A DNA stretch of 64,000 bases, from NCBI RefSeq assembly GCF_029784165.1, contig NC_073696.1, forward strand, positions 264,832,760 through 264,896,759, read 5' to 3'. The first letter of the stretch is position 1, and every line of letters begins with the position of its first letter. This DNA is from Wyeomyia smithii. Lineage: Eukaryota; Arthropoda; Insecta; Diptera; Culicidae. Below the pieces are notes generated by a model. It saw only the letters and a program-made list of their open reading frames with translations, did no database searches and had not been told where the DNA came from. The translations under genes and the position numbers were made by a program. Shown here in pieces: positions 35,944 through 45,562 of the stretch.

Positions 35944-36195
35944 TAACTTTTTTGTGTTAAGAGATAGAGGAATGGTTTATTTGGCAAAGTTTTAGAACGT
36001 GCAATAATACGAAACATTGCTGAACAAACAAAATTCCTATCTTCATTTGATACAAAGTAATAGAGCATTTCATATAAAAATTACTTCAAAGTTAGTTTTT
36101 TTGTACTTAACTTTTGTTAGTTATATTTTAAAAGAAAACGTTGTTCTGAAGAAAAAATTGGGGATACAAAACACACGTTTTTGTTGAAGACCACA
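35944..36195. repeat. AT-rich dispersed repeat, copy C (left part)
   Basis: GTTAAGAGATAGAGGAATGG, TTTTTTGTACTTAACTTTTG and ACAAAACACACGTTTTTGTT in the order seen in copies A and B. It is cut by the TIR element at 36196 and resumes at 37241 with CACACGTCTCTAGG and CCTTACAAAGTTTTAT. Confidence 0.5.
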
Positions 36196-37240
36196 CTGCC
36201 GTTCCATGAATAACTGTTCTATGTTACTTTTTGATCGTTTTTACTATTCATCACCAAACGTTGTTTTTTTATGTATATTCCCAGAAAAAATACTTCAAAA
36301 AAATTTTTTGGTCTAAAAATGTTTCGAAAAATGCCAAGTCTGTTTGTCTCATTGTTGTAGAGTAATGTCCACAATTAGTTAAATATATATCATAATTACG
36401 AAGCATAGGGTTCATAAATACGTAAACTAAACGTTAGGAACTTTTGAAAATGGTTGTGAGGAAAGGGGAGGTGTTTTTCCGAAAAGGGAGGGGCATTATT
36501 TTGAAATTCAATAGTTATCTTTCGAGCAAACTACATATTTATTGAATTTCAATCATAACAACGGAAAAAATGTTAAACAAAAACACGGTCTACGGATGCT
36601 ATTTCGTATCGACCTTTGTTGAACTGGATTGTGCTGATATAATTTCGATTGAAAAAAAAAATCAGACGTCTTTATATCAAGCATTTCGACTTCCTTTGTG
36701 GCTTTGGCAAATGCAGACGTAAAATCGTCGAAGGTGACCACTGACCACACGTTCATGTCGACTTTTCCACCGCAGCATGGAAGCTGTCGGGGGCCATGAA
36801 CGTGTGCCCTGGCTCAAAAAACCTCTTGACGATTTGTTCTAGAGCAATATCGGTCTTGTTCAGCAGTAGGACAACGTATTAGAACCCCAATTTTTGGTTT
36901 TGGGTTGAACAATAACAACAACAAAACAAACAAACCCAACTCGTGCAAATGATGTTTTAGTTTGTTTGTTTTGTGCGACGCGAAATTCACAGTGGGACTG
37001 TTATGCGTGGAATTTGCCAACTTATTCTATAAATAAGAGTGTAAGAGTCCCACTGAACATTTTTTCTGTAAACAACCGTAAATTAAATCCTAAAATGAAG
37101 TATTTGATAATTTTCATTGGATATATTGATTGTTTTTGATATGCCATTTTTCCTCAGGTGGCAAATATTTTCAAAACCTTAATCGCATTTTCCTCAGTCG
37201 CCCGTTTTGGAACATGAAACAGTTATGCGTGGAACGGCAG
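36196..37240 (-). mobile_element. 1.05 kb TIR element with transposase remnant
   Basis: Terminal inverted repeats CTGCCGTTCCATGAATAACT (36196 on) against CTGCCGTTCCACGCATAACT (reverse of 37221-37240). CACA flanks both ends as a possible 4 bp duplication, and the flanks rejoin a repeat copy cleanly. An inner pair AGTGGGACT/AGTCCCACT lies near 36992 and 37048. On the minus strand 36819-36762 reads FEPGHTFMAPDSFHAAVEK and, in the next frame, VVTFDDFTSAFAKATKEVE to about 36660. I recognise this as the C-terminal part of a transposase-like protein common in insect repeats, but cannot name the superfamily. Confidence 0.65.
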
Positions 37241-38500
37241 CACACGTCTCTAGGATTTTGCCTTACAAAGTTTTATCATATTTTAGCTTATTTGTTCGTA
37301 TTAATATAAAGCAGACTGCGTATTCTCGGTAAAAGATTCCTAAGTCCCTCCGAAATATGGAACGAAAGCCCTTCTCAGATATGACACTCCAATCGAATTG
37401 TGATACTTGACTGGGACACACGCAGGCTTCGTTTTGCTCATCTTCATCTTAAAAAGCTCTGGAGTGCGGCAAAAATCGAACTTTTTGCTGAACACGAACC
37501 TATGGTGAGTTGTGAATCTTCCTATAATATTAAATTCAAAAACGGTTAGGATGTGGCTTAAAGGTGAACCTAAACGTTTTGTTTTTTTGCCAACTTCTGT
37601 TTTAGTAACGGAGTTTTCGTTAGAACTACTCCCTCTTAAACTAAGAGAGGAAACAATTGTTTACCCCTCGCACGCGGAGATTTAGAGTGAAAATGAACTC
37701 TGCGATTGAATTACTCTACGCCTAAATGTGGATAGTTTACTCACTCTGTATGAGAGAAAGTCTAGTTCTCTAAGGTGTTTGACAGGTACAGGAGGAAATT
37801 TAAGCAAAAGTTAAGAGAACGGAAGAAGCCTGATGGTACTTGCTCGAACAGTGACCAGTGACAAATCCTGTTATCGCACTTAGCTCTTTTTTATTGAGCC
37901 TAAGTAGCGTTATGATTTTTGCGTAGTTTGGTTGTATAGATTTTTTTGATTGTCGTAAGCCAGATGCAGCATTCCAACTTTTGCTTATGCCCATCCTCCC
38001 TCACTCATCTAGTTCTGTTTTTGAAGCTCTTAATGAGACGCCACAGAAAGGCTCTGTCCCTATTAAATTTTAAGAAGAACTTTGTCTTGCTAGTGAGTAG
38101 ACTTTTTCATTGCTTTCAATTCCGCATTGCCCTGGCACCTAGTAAAATCTGTTTTTTTGTGCTAGCTATCGAAGTGAAAGAATGCATTCCCACACTAGTT
38201 TTGATTTATTGTTGCTTTAAGCGCCTTGAGTGTTGGCTGTCGGAGAAGATATAGATGTTTGAGTGTCGGTAATTTCTCGGTAATTCGGTAATTCCATAAC
38301 TGCTGCTCCATAATTCGGCATTCCATAACTGCGAATATTTCAGCTTGAAAAACTGTTGGCCAGTTTCCCATAGAGATATTTATTCATTTATTCCTGGCCC
38401 GGTGATGCCCCGGTGGCTTTATTCACTTTTGAACCATCGATGCCCCGTCGAGCTGCTGGACCTCCTTTTTCCCAAGATTCCCGTTCGGTCTCAATGATTT
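37241..38500. other. No gene recognised
   Basis: Starts with the right part of repeat copy C (to about 37330), then ordinary AT-rich sequence. A short frame at 37946-38254 has no recognisable features. Several near-copies of GGTAATTCGGTAATTCCATAA occur at 38270-38330, a small local tandem repeat. Confidence 0.4.
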
Positions 38501-38501
38501 T

Positions 38502-39178
38502 TTAGGGAGTGCGGAACTGAAAGATTGCTTCCAAAGATTTCGTCGGAGTACTTCTCATAGCTCCGCATATTGATACACAAGCTAGCCTTTGTAGTTTGCC
38601 TAACTTTATCTGAGCGGCAGTTTTATTAGTTTTTGGCCACCATACTAGCGAGGCATAGGTGAGTCTTGCTATAAACAATTTTTGACATAACCAGTGTATC
38701 ATGCTGGGTTTCAAACCCCAGTTTTTACTAATGGTTCTGCAACACACCCACAGAGCGCTAGTTGCACTCTTGATTGCATTCTCAATGTGTGTGTTCCAGT
38801 TTAATTTATGATCCAACCATATTCCTAGAAACTTAACTTCAGTGGATGTGTTCAGATCAGTGTCATCGAGCCGTAGTTTCTTTACTGTATTTCCTCCTTC
38901 GTGTGAAGGGAATAATAATTTTTTTGGAGGGATTTCTAGATAAACTGCACCTTTGCAGTGCGCAATTGCATTCGGTTGTATATAACGCACTCGAATTTTC
39001 CTCTGACAAGAATTACTATATCGTCAGCAAAATCGATCATCTCAAAGCCTCTCTCAGTCAGGCTTATTAGAAGATTGTCCACAGCTAAGCAAAGGGGAGA
39101 GAATACCTACTTGCGGACATCCTTTAGTTGTTTTTCTCTTTTGGTATATATCCCCTAAGTGGACGATGATTTCCCGAT
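38502..39178 (-). pseudogene. LOA-like LINE ORF2, RT end and C-terminal part
   Basis: Minus strand, broken frames: TTKGCPQVGILSPLL (about 39125-39080), GFEMIDFADDIVILVRGKFE (about 39050-38990) with the catalytic FADD box, then LLFPSHEGGNTVKKLRL, FLGIWLDHKLNWNTHIENAI, LTYASLVWWPKTNKTAAQ and KLQRLACVSICGAMRSTPT. It begins at about the RT point where the copy at 32938-35165 ends, but the order on the chromosome is reversed, so they are not simply two halves of one split copy. Confidence 0.75.
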
Positions 39179-39267
39179 GTTTAAGCATAGCATAGCATAG
39201 TTAATATCCGGATATCCGTGTATCCGACTATTCTAAAATCCGTATCCAGATATCCGGATAGTATTCG

Positions 39268-39573
39268 CACAGACTAACAGACGTAACACGTCGAACAAAT
39301 TTTCAATAAAATCATCGTTTGGATGATTCCAGTACTTTACGTTAGTAACACTAGCACCATCTGCTGTCGTGTTCGCGCTGCGTCATGTATTTCGACATCA
39401 GCGCCAGCGTTACTCCATGTGTCAAATGGGGAACTAAAAAATAAGTATGAGATTGCATGACAGCGCGCCAGACGACGTTTTCGCGCGATGACTGTTATTC
39501 GATTGAACATTTGAGATGAACGTTTTTTTGTGGCGATGAAGCTAGGTTCCAGTGTTACGTCTGTTAGTCTGTG
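39268..39573. mobile_element. 306 bp MITE with 22 bp perfect inverted ends
   Basis: Begins CACAGACTAACAGACGTAAC and ends with its exact reverse complement, 22 bp in all. GTATTCG lies directly outside both ends (39261-39267 and 39574-39580), a 7 bp target duplication. No coding capacity. It sits inside a GGATATCCG-rich tract. A CA-ended TIR with a 7-8 bp duplication would fit P- or hAT-type elements, but the superfamily is a guess. Confidence 0.75.
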
Positions 39574-39687
39574 GTATTCGTTTACCTATCCTTGATCTGA
39601 GCTCCGGATATTCGGATCACGAATAGATCCGATCAAAAGTCCCTGCACTAATCGGGACATCTGTTATCTGTTGATGTAGATTTAAGC

Positions 39688-40014
39688 GGGGGTCTAGTGT
39701 GGTTGGTAACGTTTCCGCCAACCATGCTCGACGCCTGAGTTCGAATCCCACCACCGACATAGGTGTCGATGGTTAGGAGGTGGCGTGATCCACTCACAAA
39801 CAACCCAATTGGTCTAGATTCGAGGCGAAAAATCTCTGGGATCACACCTTCCATCGCATGAAGAAGTAAAGCCGTTGGCGCCAGTCCGTTGATAAACGGG
39901 TCGTAAGTTAGGGTCCTGGGTGGAGTCGCCTACCTGGGCGTCGGTGATTGGCACAACAACAGTGGCGGAACTAGACCGACGGAAAATAAGCGAGAATAAA
40001 AAAAAGATGTGAAA
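39688..40014 (+). mobile_element. tRNA-derived SINE
   Basis: The head resembles a tRNA with internal polymerase III boxes: TAGTGTGGTTGGTAAC (A-box-like, about 39695) and GAGTTCGAATCCC (B box, about 39738). A tRNA-unrelated body of about 240 bp follows, ending GAGAATAAAAAAAAG. The order (tRNA head, body, A-rich tail) is that of a SINE. No clear target duplication. Confidence 0.7.
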
Positions 40015-40029
40015 CCGTCATGAGTCGCG

Positions 40030-40200
40030 CCTATCAGCTCGATCAGATTTGTTTGAAAACTATGTTCATCTGCCACAACTCGTTGCGTTTCACTGAATCG
40101 TTCGCCGTCTTGAAGTCTATAAACAGAAGATGTGTCTGCAAGTTGTGTTCTTGAAAATCATCGGAGATCTGTCTCAAGATGAACAATTGTGTAGTTTTTT
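40030..40200 (-). pseudogene. LINE RT scrap
   Basis: Minus-strand FILRQISDDFQEHNLQTHLL followed by FIDFKTANDSVKRNELWQM, the RT motif A region of the same family as 16050-17300. About 50 codons only. It lies just after the SINE. Confidence 0.6.
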
Positions 40201-40414
40201 TTTCTTCTATACATATGAGTAGTGATAGAGAGAATAATAATAAAAATCTAGTGAATTCAATCAAGTTGTGAATTATTATCGAATTAGCAACATTACCTTG
40301 ACAAACAAACGTAACCTGTATAGGTTTCCACACCTTTCTCAGCCTTCCTAACAGCGCGGCAGGGGAAGTGAAATTTCCCCAGCCTACACTGCATGCGGAT
40401 GCATACACGCTCAT

Positions 40415-40520
40415 TATTTGTTACTCTAAAGTGAGTTAGATATGACCCATTTTTGAAAAAAGTAAAGGTACCCTAATTTGAGTACTTTTACGGTTACTCA
40501 CTTCTGAGTAAGGGCGTCAT
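40415..40520. repeat. TGAGT/ACTCA-rich repeat, second cluster
   Basis: GTTACTCTAAAGTGAGTTAG, TTTGAGTACTTTTACGGTTA and CTCACTTCTGAGTAAG, the same motif style as 27280-27440 and 46050-46165. It lies about 0.2-0.3 kb outside the 5' end of the CR1-like element, and another cluster lies about 0.5 kb outside its 3' end. Confidence 0.4.
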
Positions 40521-40921
40521 ACGTCAAAAACTGATTAATCTACTCTGTTTATGCAAACCAGCAATTAACGAAAATGAGTTCAAGTTACCCAGTTTGCCTA
40601 AATTTGTAAATTTGATGATTTCTAGTTTTTGTAAATCTGACTCAATAAATAAAATAAATTCAGAACAATCAAAATCATAGATTTATTTTTTATCGAAACA
40701 TTTTTTCGCCACGAACAGTCATCGGGCGCGGACGCGTTTTCATTTCGCTCCGCAATTTAACTTGTATTTTTATTTTTTTTTTTACACCTTGACGGCGTCG
40801 CGAGTGCACGTAAGCAACAATTTATTTATTTATAAACAATCTTTGACCGTCGCGCTAACGCGTGTATCTAACCTTTTCTCGACAATTCGTACTCGCCGCG
40901 TAACAATTTTTAATCAGTGCT

Positions 40922-42514
40922 ATGGAAAAGTGTGGCATAACCAACTGTACTTCGACCGACAACCGTTTCCTGTGGAAATGCGAAGGAATATGCAAAAGGC
41001 ACTTCCACGCTGCCTGCGTAGGAACCCGTAGAAACCAAGAAGAACTACTGCGTTCATTCATGCTGCCCTTATGCATAGAATGCCAGGAACAGTTCATGGA
41101 CCAACTCCAACTGAAGAAGCTCATCCAGCACCAGAAAATTTTAACAGAAAGTATTGAATCACAAATCAAATCAAATCATTCAATAATCAGTCAACTTCCT
41201 AACCTGACTGTAACGCACGACACACTGGACAGTATCAATACACTGCTTTCTGAATTGAAGACGGAAATTAAAAAAGTAAATATTAACACAAACAATGCGT
41301 CGGCAAAAACCATAAATCGCATTTCGACGCTGTTCGGCGAACTTGGCCATGACTCCATATCGGACATATCGGACATTAGCAAAGAAAACCGGCAGCACAC
41401 AAAGAACATACAACAGCACCTGGAAAAAGCATTTACTAATATAGAATCAAAAATTGACAATATGGAACACCAATTAGAAGCTATACAAAATAAGAAAACA
41501 AACTGCAGTACAACGGCGCAGGAACTAATTAATGAATTAAAAGCGCTCAAAGAATCGAATTCACTCCAGCCAAAAACAGACAATCATCCCAGTCTGGCTG
41601 AAGAACTTCGCCTTTCGTTGCCACTTCCAGAATCGGACTCAGAAGAACACCGTACTCCAAATTTCACATCAGGCTGGCGCCTAATTGGCAATAAAAAAGT
41701 ATGGAAACGCGACTGGACTGAATATGACGCCAGACAGCGTAAAAGACGCATGCAGGAAAAGCAAGCAGAAAAGGCCGCTCGTAAACGTATGCAGCAACGC
41801 AAACGTCAGCAGGAAAACTCAAACCCTATCAGCATAAGTAACACCTATAAACACGGAATAAACCATTTCGCCTGCAACTCAAAGAAAATTGCTGAAATGC
41901 CAAAACAACCACTACCCTCGGACAAAGACCTCCTGGCAGCTGCACGCGTTCAATTTGCTGGGCCGCCAAATCCAGACATAACATCAAAATTTATAAATTT
42001 CCAAAAAGGCGAAACTATCAACCCATATCGGACAGAAAAAAATGCAACTAACAATGAAAATTCTGCACCGGCTCCTGCCAGCAACGCCAGCATACAATCA
42101 GCACCGCAAGACAGCCAATTTGAACTTGACCCCATGCGTCCACCAATCGTCCGACTTACGCAGCAATCATCGAATGGCGACGAGCGCTTTTTGAAGGCTA
42201 GACTCCGCGACCCAAAAGTAATGCATATTACACGCCTATATCTCGCATACATGAAGGACCAACCATCATCTGTATGCGTAGAAGGAATGACACCAACCAG
42301 TATAAGAATGCTTCTCGCATCCGAAGGACTGCCGACATCTCCAGAACAGCTCCAACGCGTCTTTATTGAAGTCCATCAGGAATATGGACTCACGCCAGCC
42401 GAAGCAGTAGCCGACCTTCAATCATATCGTCATTTTTTATCGAATGAACGCACGCACCGTCTTCAACAACTTCGCGAAAGTGTAAATAAATTTAGTACAA
42501 ATTTTCGCAAGTAA
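40922..42514 (+). CDS. CR1-like ORF1 with PHD-like zinc finger
   Basis: 530 residues. The N-terminus holds a C4HC3-type pattern over residues 4-54 (CGITNC, WKCEGICKRHFHAAC, LPLCIEC), as known for ORF1 of some CR1 LINEs. A long polar, probably coiled-coil region follows (about 60-200), then a very basic stretch (KRDWTEYDARQRKRRMQ, 255-300). A proline-rich linker leads to a C-terminal domain from about 440. Presumed to bind the LINE RNA and form particles. Uninterrupted. Confidence 0.85.
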   Translation: MEKCGITNCTSTDNRFLWKCEGICKRHFHAACVGTRRNQEELLRSFMLPLCIECQEQFMDQLQLKKLIQHQKILTESIESQIKSNHSIISQLPNLTVTHDTLDSINTLLSELKTEIKKVNINTNNASAKTINRISTLFGELGHDSISDISDISKENRQHTKNIQQHLEKAFTNIESKIDNMEHQLEAIQNKKTNCSTTAQELINELKALKESNSLQPKTDNHPSLAEELRLSLPLPESDSEEHRTPNFTSGWRLIGNKKVWKRDWTEYDARQRKRRMQEKQAEKAARKRMQQRKRQQENSNPISISNTYKHGINHFACNSKKIAEMPKQPLPSDKDLLAAARVQFAGPPNPDITSKFINFQKGETINPYRTEKNATNNENSAPAPASNASIQSAPQDSQFELDPMRPPIVRLTQQSSNGDERFLKARLRDPKVMHITRLYLAYMKDQPSSVCVEGMTPTSIRMLLASEGLPTSPEQLQRVFIEVHQEYGLTPAEAVADLQSYRHFLSNERTHRLQQLRESVNKFSTNFRK

Positions 42515-42564
42515 GGACGCCCTCTTCTGAGGCAGAACCATTATATTTAAACATAAGTAATAAC

Positions 42565-45486
42565 TTGACTAACACTTCTTCGCTTCCTCGACAGAATGCG
42601 ACTGAAATTCTTATCTATTGTCAGAATTTCAATCGCATGAAAAGCCCAAGCAAAATGAAAGAAATTCAACAAAATCTATTGTCGTCATCTTTTAAAATAA
42701 TTTTAGGAACTGAAAGTAGCTGGGACGAAAGCGTAAGAAGCGAAGAAGTATTTGGAAACAATTACAATGTATTCCGGCACGATCGGAATTTGTCTACCAG
42801 TCAAAAAAAGTCAGGCGGTGGAGTCCTCATTGCCATTAATGTAGACTTTACTTCTGAAGAAATAATATCCGACAAATATAAAGAATTTGAACACGTATGG
42901 GCCAAAGCATTTATTGCTGGCGAAGAACATATCTTCTGTTCTGTGTACTTTCCACCGGAACATGCTCATAAACATTCGTATGAATTATTTTTCAAAACTC
43001 TAGAATCTATTATGTCTAACATGAAACCAGAAGTAAAACTGCATGTCTATGGCGACTTCAACCAACGTAATGCAGACTTTATTGTAGACATTGAAAATGA
43101 ATCTATCTTACTCCCAGTCGTAGGCGAAAACGAAACACTGCAGTATCTTTTTGGCAAATCCTCAGAACTCGGTCTATATCAAATCAATCATGTCAAAAAC
43201 AAACAAAATGCATATTTAGACCTATTATTCACAAACTGCACTGAAGACTTCTGTGTAGATGCATCATTGACTCCCATCTGGAAAAATGAAGCATTCCACA
43301 CAGCAATTGAATATTCAATAGTAATGAATAACACTTCGTACCCCAGCGACTGCGAGTACGAGGATGTACCGGAATACCACAAAACTGACTTCGAACAAGT
43401 CAAACGTAGACTTCGCATAATAAATTGGCGTAGTATAATTTGTAAAGAAGGAAATGTCAACGAAGAAGTATCAAAATTTTATGAAATAATTAATCAAATT
43501 ATATCAGAAAATGTACCTCTAAAGAAAAGAAGACGAACGAACACCAACAAATATCCAGTGTGGTTTAATCCACAATTGAAGAACCTAAAAAATAGAAAAC
43601 AAAAAGCACATAAAATATACAAAAAAGACAGCAATAGCGAAAATCTTCAAAATTACCAAGAAATTTGCTGTCAACTTGACGCAGCCATTAAAATTGCACA
43701 TGAAGAACATAATCGTAAAATCGAACATCAAATCAAGTCTTGCCCTAAGAACTTCTTTAATTACGTAAAAACCAAACTAAAAAGTAACAACTTTCCATCA
43801 CGAATGCATCTTGACAGTAATGTAGGACAAACTAGTAATGAAATATGTAGTCTTTTTGCCACTTTTTTTCAAGAAATTTACACCAAATATGAAGAAACAG
43901 ATCGCGACCGCGAATACTTCTCGTATTTTCCTGAATTTTCGAATTCTTTATCTGTCAATCAAATATCTGAATTCGAAATTCAAAACGCACTTAAAAATTT
44001 AGACGCTACGAAAGGTCCTGGACCTGACAGAATAGCTCCAATTTTTCTCAAAAATTTGGCAGAAGAACTATCTACACCCTTACAACACCTTTTTAACATG
44101 TCCCTGAAGAATGGAATTTTCCCAGAACTCTGGAAAACCTCATATTTAGTGCCAATTTTCAAATCTGGCGCTAAATCTGACATTCGTAATTATCGTGGAA
44201 TTGCCATTATTTCATGCATTCCAAAATTATTTGAATCAATAATTAATGAAAAAATCTTTCAACAAGTAAAACACCAAATTACAACTCAACAGCACGGCTT
44301 TTACAAAGGCCGATCAACTACCACAAATCTTTTGGAATTCATAACTTTCACTCTGACTGTAATGGACAACGGTAACCACGTAGAAGCTCTTTATACGGAC
44401 TTTAGCAAGGCATTTGACAGAATCGACATACCATTATTACTCTTCAAGCTCGAAAAATACGGAACTGAAACAAAATTTTTGGAATGGCTGCAGTCATACT
44501 TAACAAAACGAACACAAATAGTCCGCTTTCAAAATTCCTTTTCAAACCCAATAGAAGTAACTTCTGGGGTTCCTCAAGGTTCCCACCTGGGCCCTCTTCT
44601 TTTTATATTATACGTAAATGACATTTCCTTTCTTCTTAAGTCAATACATGTGCTTGTATATGCTGATGACATGAAGCTCTTTATAGAAATAACCAATGCA
44701 GAAGACTTCGAAATATTCCAGAATGAAATTAATGTATTCTACACTTGGTGCAACAAAAGCCTATTACAACTCAACATTAAAAAATGTAATTCAATAGCCT
44801 TTAGCAGAAAAACAGTAACACCACCAACAAACATTTTCTTAGGAAACCAACCAGTAGGAAAATGCAAAATCGTTAGGGACCTAGGCGTAATCTTAGACTC
44901 CAAACTCACATTCATAGAACATTATAATACAATTATCAACAAAGCAAATAGTATGCTGGGCTTTATAAAACGCTTCGGCCACAATTTTCAAGACCCATAT
45001 ACAATCAAACTATTATATATTACATACGTCCGACCAATTCTGGAATATTGTAGCATTGTATGGAATCCCTATATTGCCACACATGAAGAACGCATTGAAT
45101 CTGTCCAAAAACAATTTCTTTTGTACGCGCTTCGTAAGCTAAATTGGACATCATTTCCCTTACCATCATATGAAGCACGCTGCATGCTTATAGACATACA
45201 AGCACTTAAAGAACGCCGCGATCTTTCAATGCTTTATTTTATCAATGACATTATTTCTCAACGCGTGCAATCTACTCAATTATTATCACAACTAAATTTT
45301 TATGCACCCAGTCGTCAATTAAGAAATCGTAAAATATTTTTGGAAAATTCTCACAGAACAAACTACTCAAAAAATGGCCCAATAAATCGCATGATGCGTC
45401 ACTATAACCAGCACTGCGAAAATATCGACATCACCATGGGCAGAAATCAAATAAAAAAACGACTAACTACTGGAAATAATGTATAG
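42565..45486 (+). CDS. CR1-like ORF2, endonuclease-reverse transcriptase
   Basis: 973 open codons after the stop at 42562. The first ATG is at codon 25 (42637), already inside the first endonuclease strand (ILIYCQNFNRMKS), so start at a non-ATG codon or reinitiation after ORF1 is likely. Endonuclease: GTESSWDE, YGDFNQRN, YLDLLFTNC, EAFHTAIEYS. RT: GPGPDRIAPIFLKNL, YRGIAIISCIPKLFE, QHGFYKGRSTTTNLLEF, YTDFSKAFDRIDIP, GVPQGSHLGPLLFILYVND, and the catalytic YADD at 44659-44670. Post-RT tail with LGVILDSKLTFIEHY and YVRPILEYCSIVWNPY. No stop or frameshift. Confidence 0.9.
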   Translation: MTNTSSLPRQNATEILIYCQNFNRMKSPSKMKEIQQNLLSSSFKIILGTESSWDESVRSEEVFGNNYNVFRHDRNLSTSQKKSGGGVLIAINVDFTSEEIISDKYKEFEHVWAKAFIAGEEHIFCSVYFPPEHAHKHSYELFFKTLESIMSNMKPEVKLHVYGDFNQRNADFIVDIENESILLPVVGENETLQYLFGKSSELGLYQINHVKNKQNAYLDLLFTNCTEDFCVDASLTPIWKNEAFHTAIEYSIVMNNTSYPSDCEYEDVPEYHKTDFEQVKRRLRIINWRSIICKEGNVNEEVSKFYEIINQIISENVPLKKRRRTNTNKYPVWFNPQLKNLKNRKQKAHKIYKKDSNSENLQNYQEICCQLDAAIKIAHEEHNRKIEHQIKSCPKNFFNYVKTKLKSNNFPSRMHLDSNVGQTSNEICSLFATFFQEIYTKYEETDRDREYFSYFPEFSNSLSVNQISEFEIQNALKNLDATKGPGPDRIAPIFLKNLAEELSTPLQHLFNMSLKNGIFPELWKTSYLVPIFKSGAKSDIRNYRGIAIISCIPKLFESIINEKIFQQVKHQITTQQHGFYKGRSTTTNLLEFITFTLTVMDNGNHVEALYTDFSKAFDRIDIPLLLFKLEKYGTETKFLEWLQSYLTKRTQIVRFQNSFSNPIEVTSGVPQGSHLGPLLFILYVNDISFLLKSIHVLVYADDMKLFIEITNAEDFEIFQNEINVFYTWCNKSLLQLNIKKCNSIAFSRKTVTPPTNIFLGNQPVGKCKIVRDLGVILDSKLTFIEHYNTIINKANSMLGFIKRFGHNFQDPYTIKLLYITYVRPILEYCSIVWNPYIATHEERIESVQKQFLLYALRKLNWTSFPLPSYEARCMLIDIQALKERRDLSMLYFINDIISQRVQSTQLLSQLNFYAPSRQLRNRKIFLENSHRTNYSKNGPINRMMRHYNQHCENIDITMGRNQIKKRLTTGNNV

Positions 45487-45562
45487 AATATAAGAAAACA
45501 TTGTATTATTATAACTGTAGTCTACATTTGCTTGACGAAATAAATAAATAAATAAATAAATA

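Larger units (their letters stand above)
40700..45562 (+). mobile_element. CR1-like LINE with two open reading frames
   Basis: ORF1 (40922-42514) and ORF2 (42565-45486) are both uninterrupted, and the 3' end is a short tandem AAAT array (45539-45562) rather than a poly(A) tail, as in CR1-type mosquito LINEs. The 5' end is not sharp; GC-rich sequence from about 40717 looks like its 5' UTR. No target duplication found, which is usual in this group. It is the best-preserved LINE in the window and may be autonomous. Confidence 0.85.
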
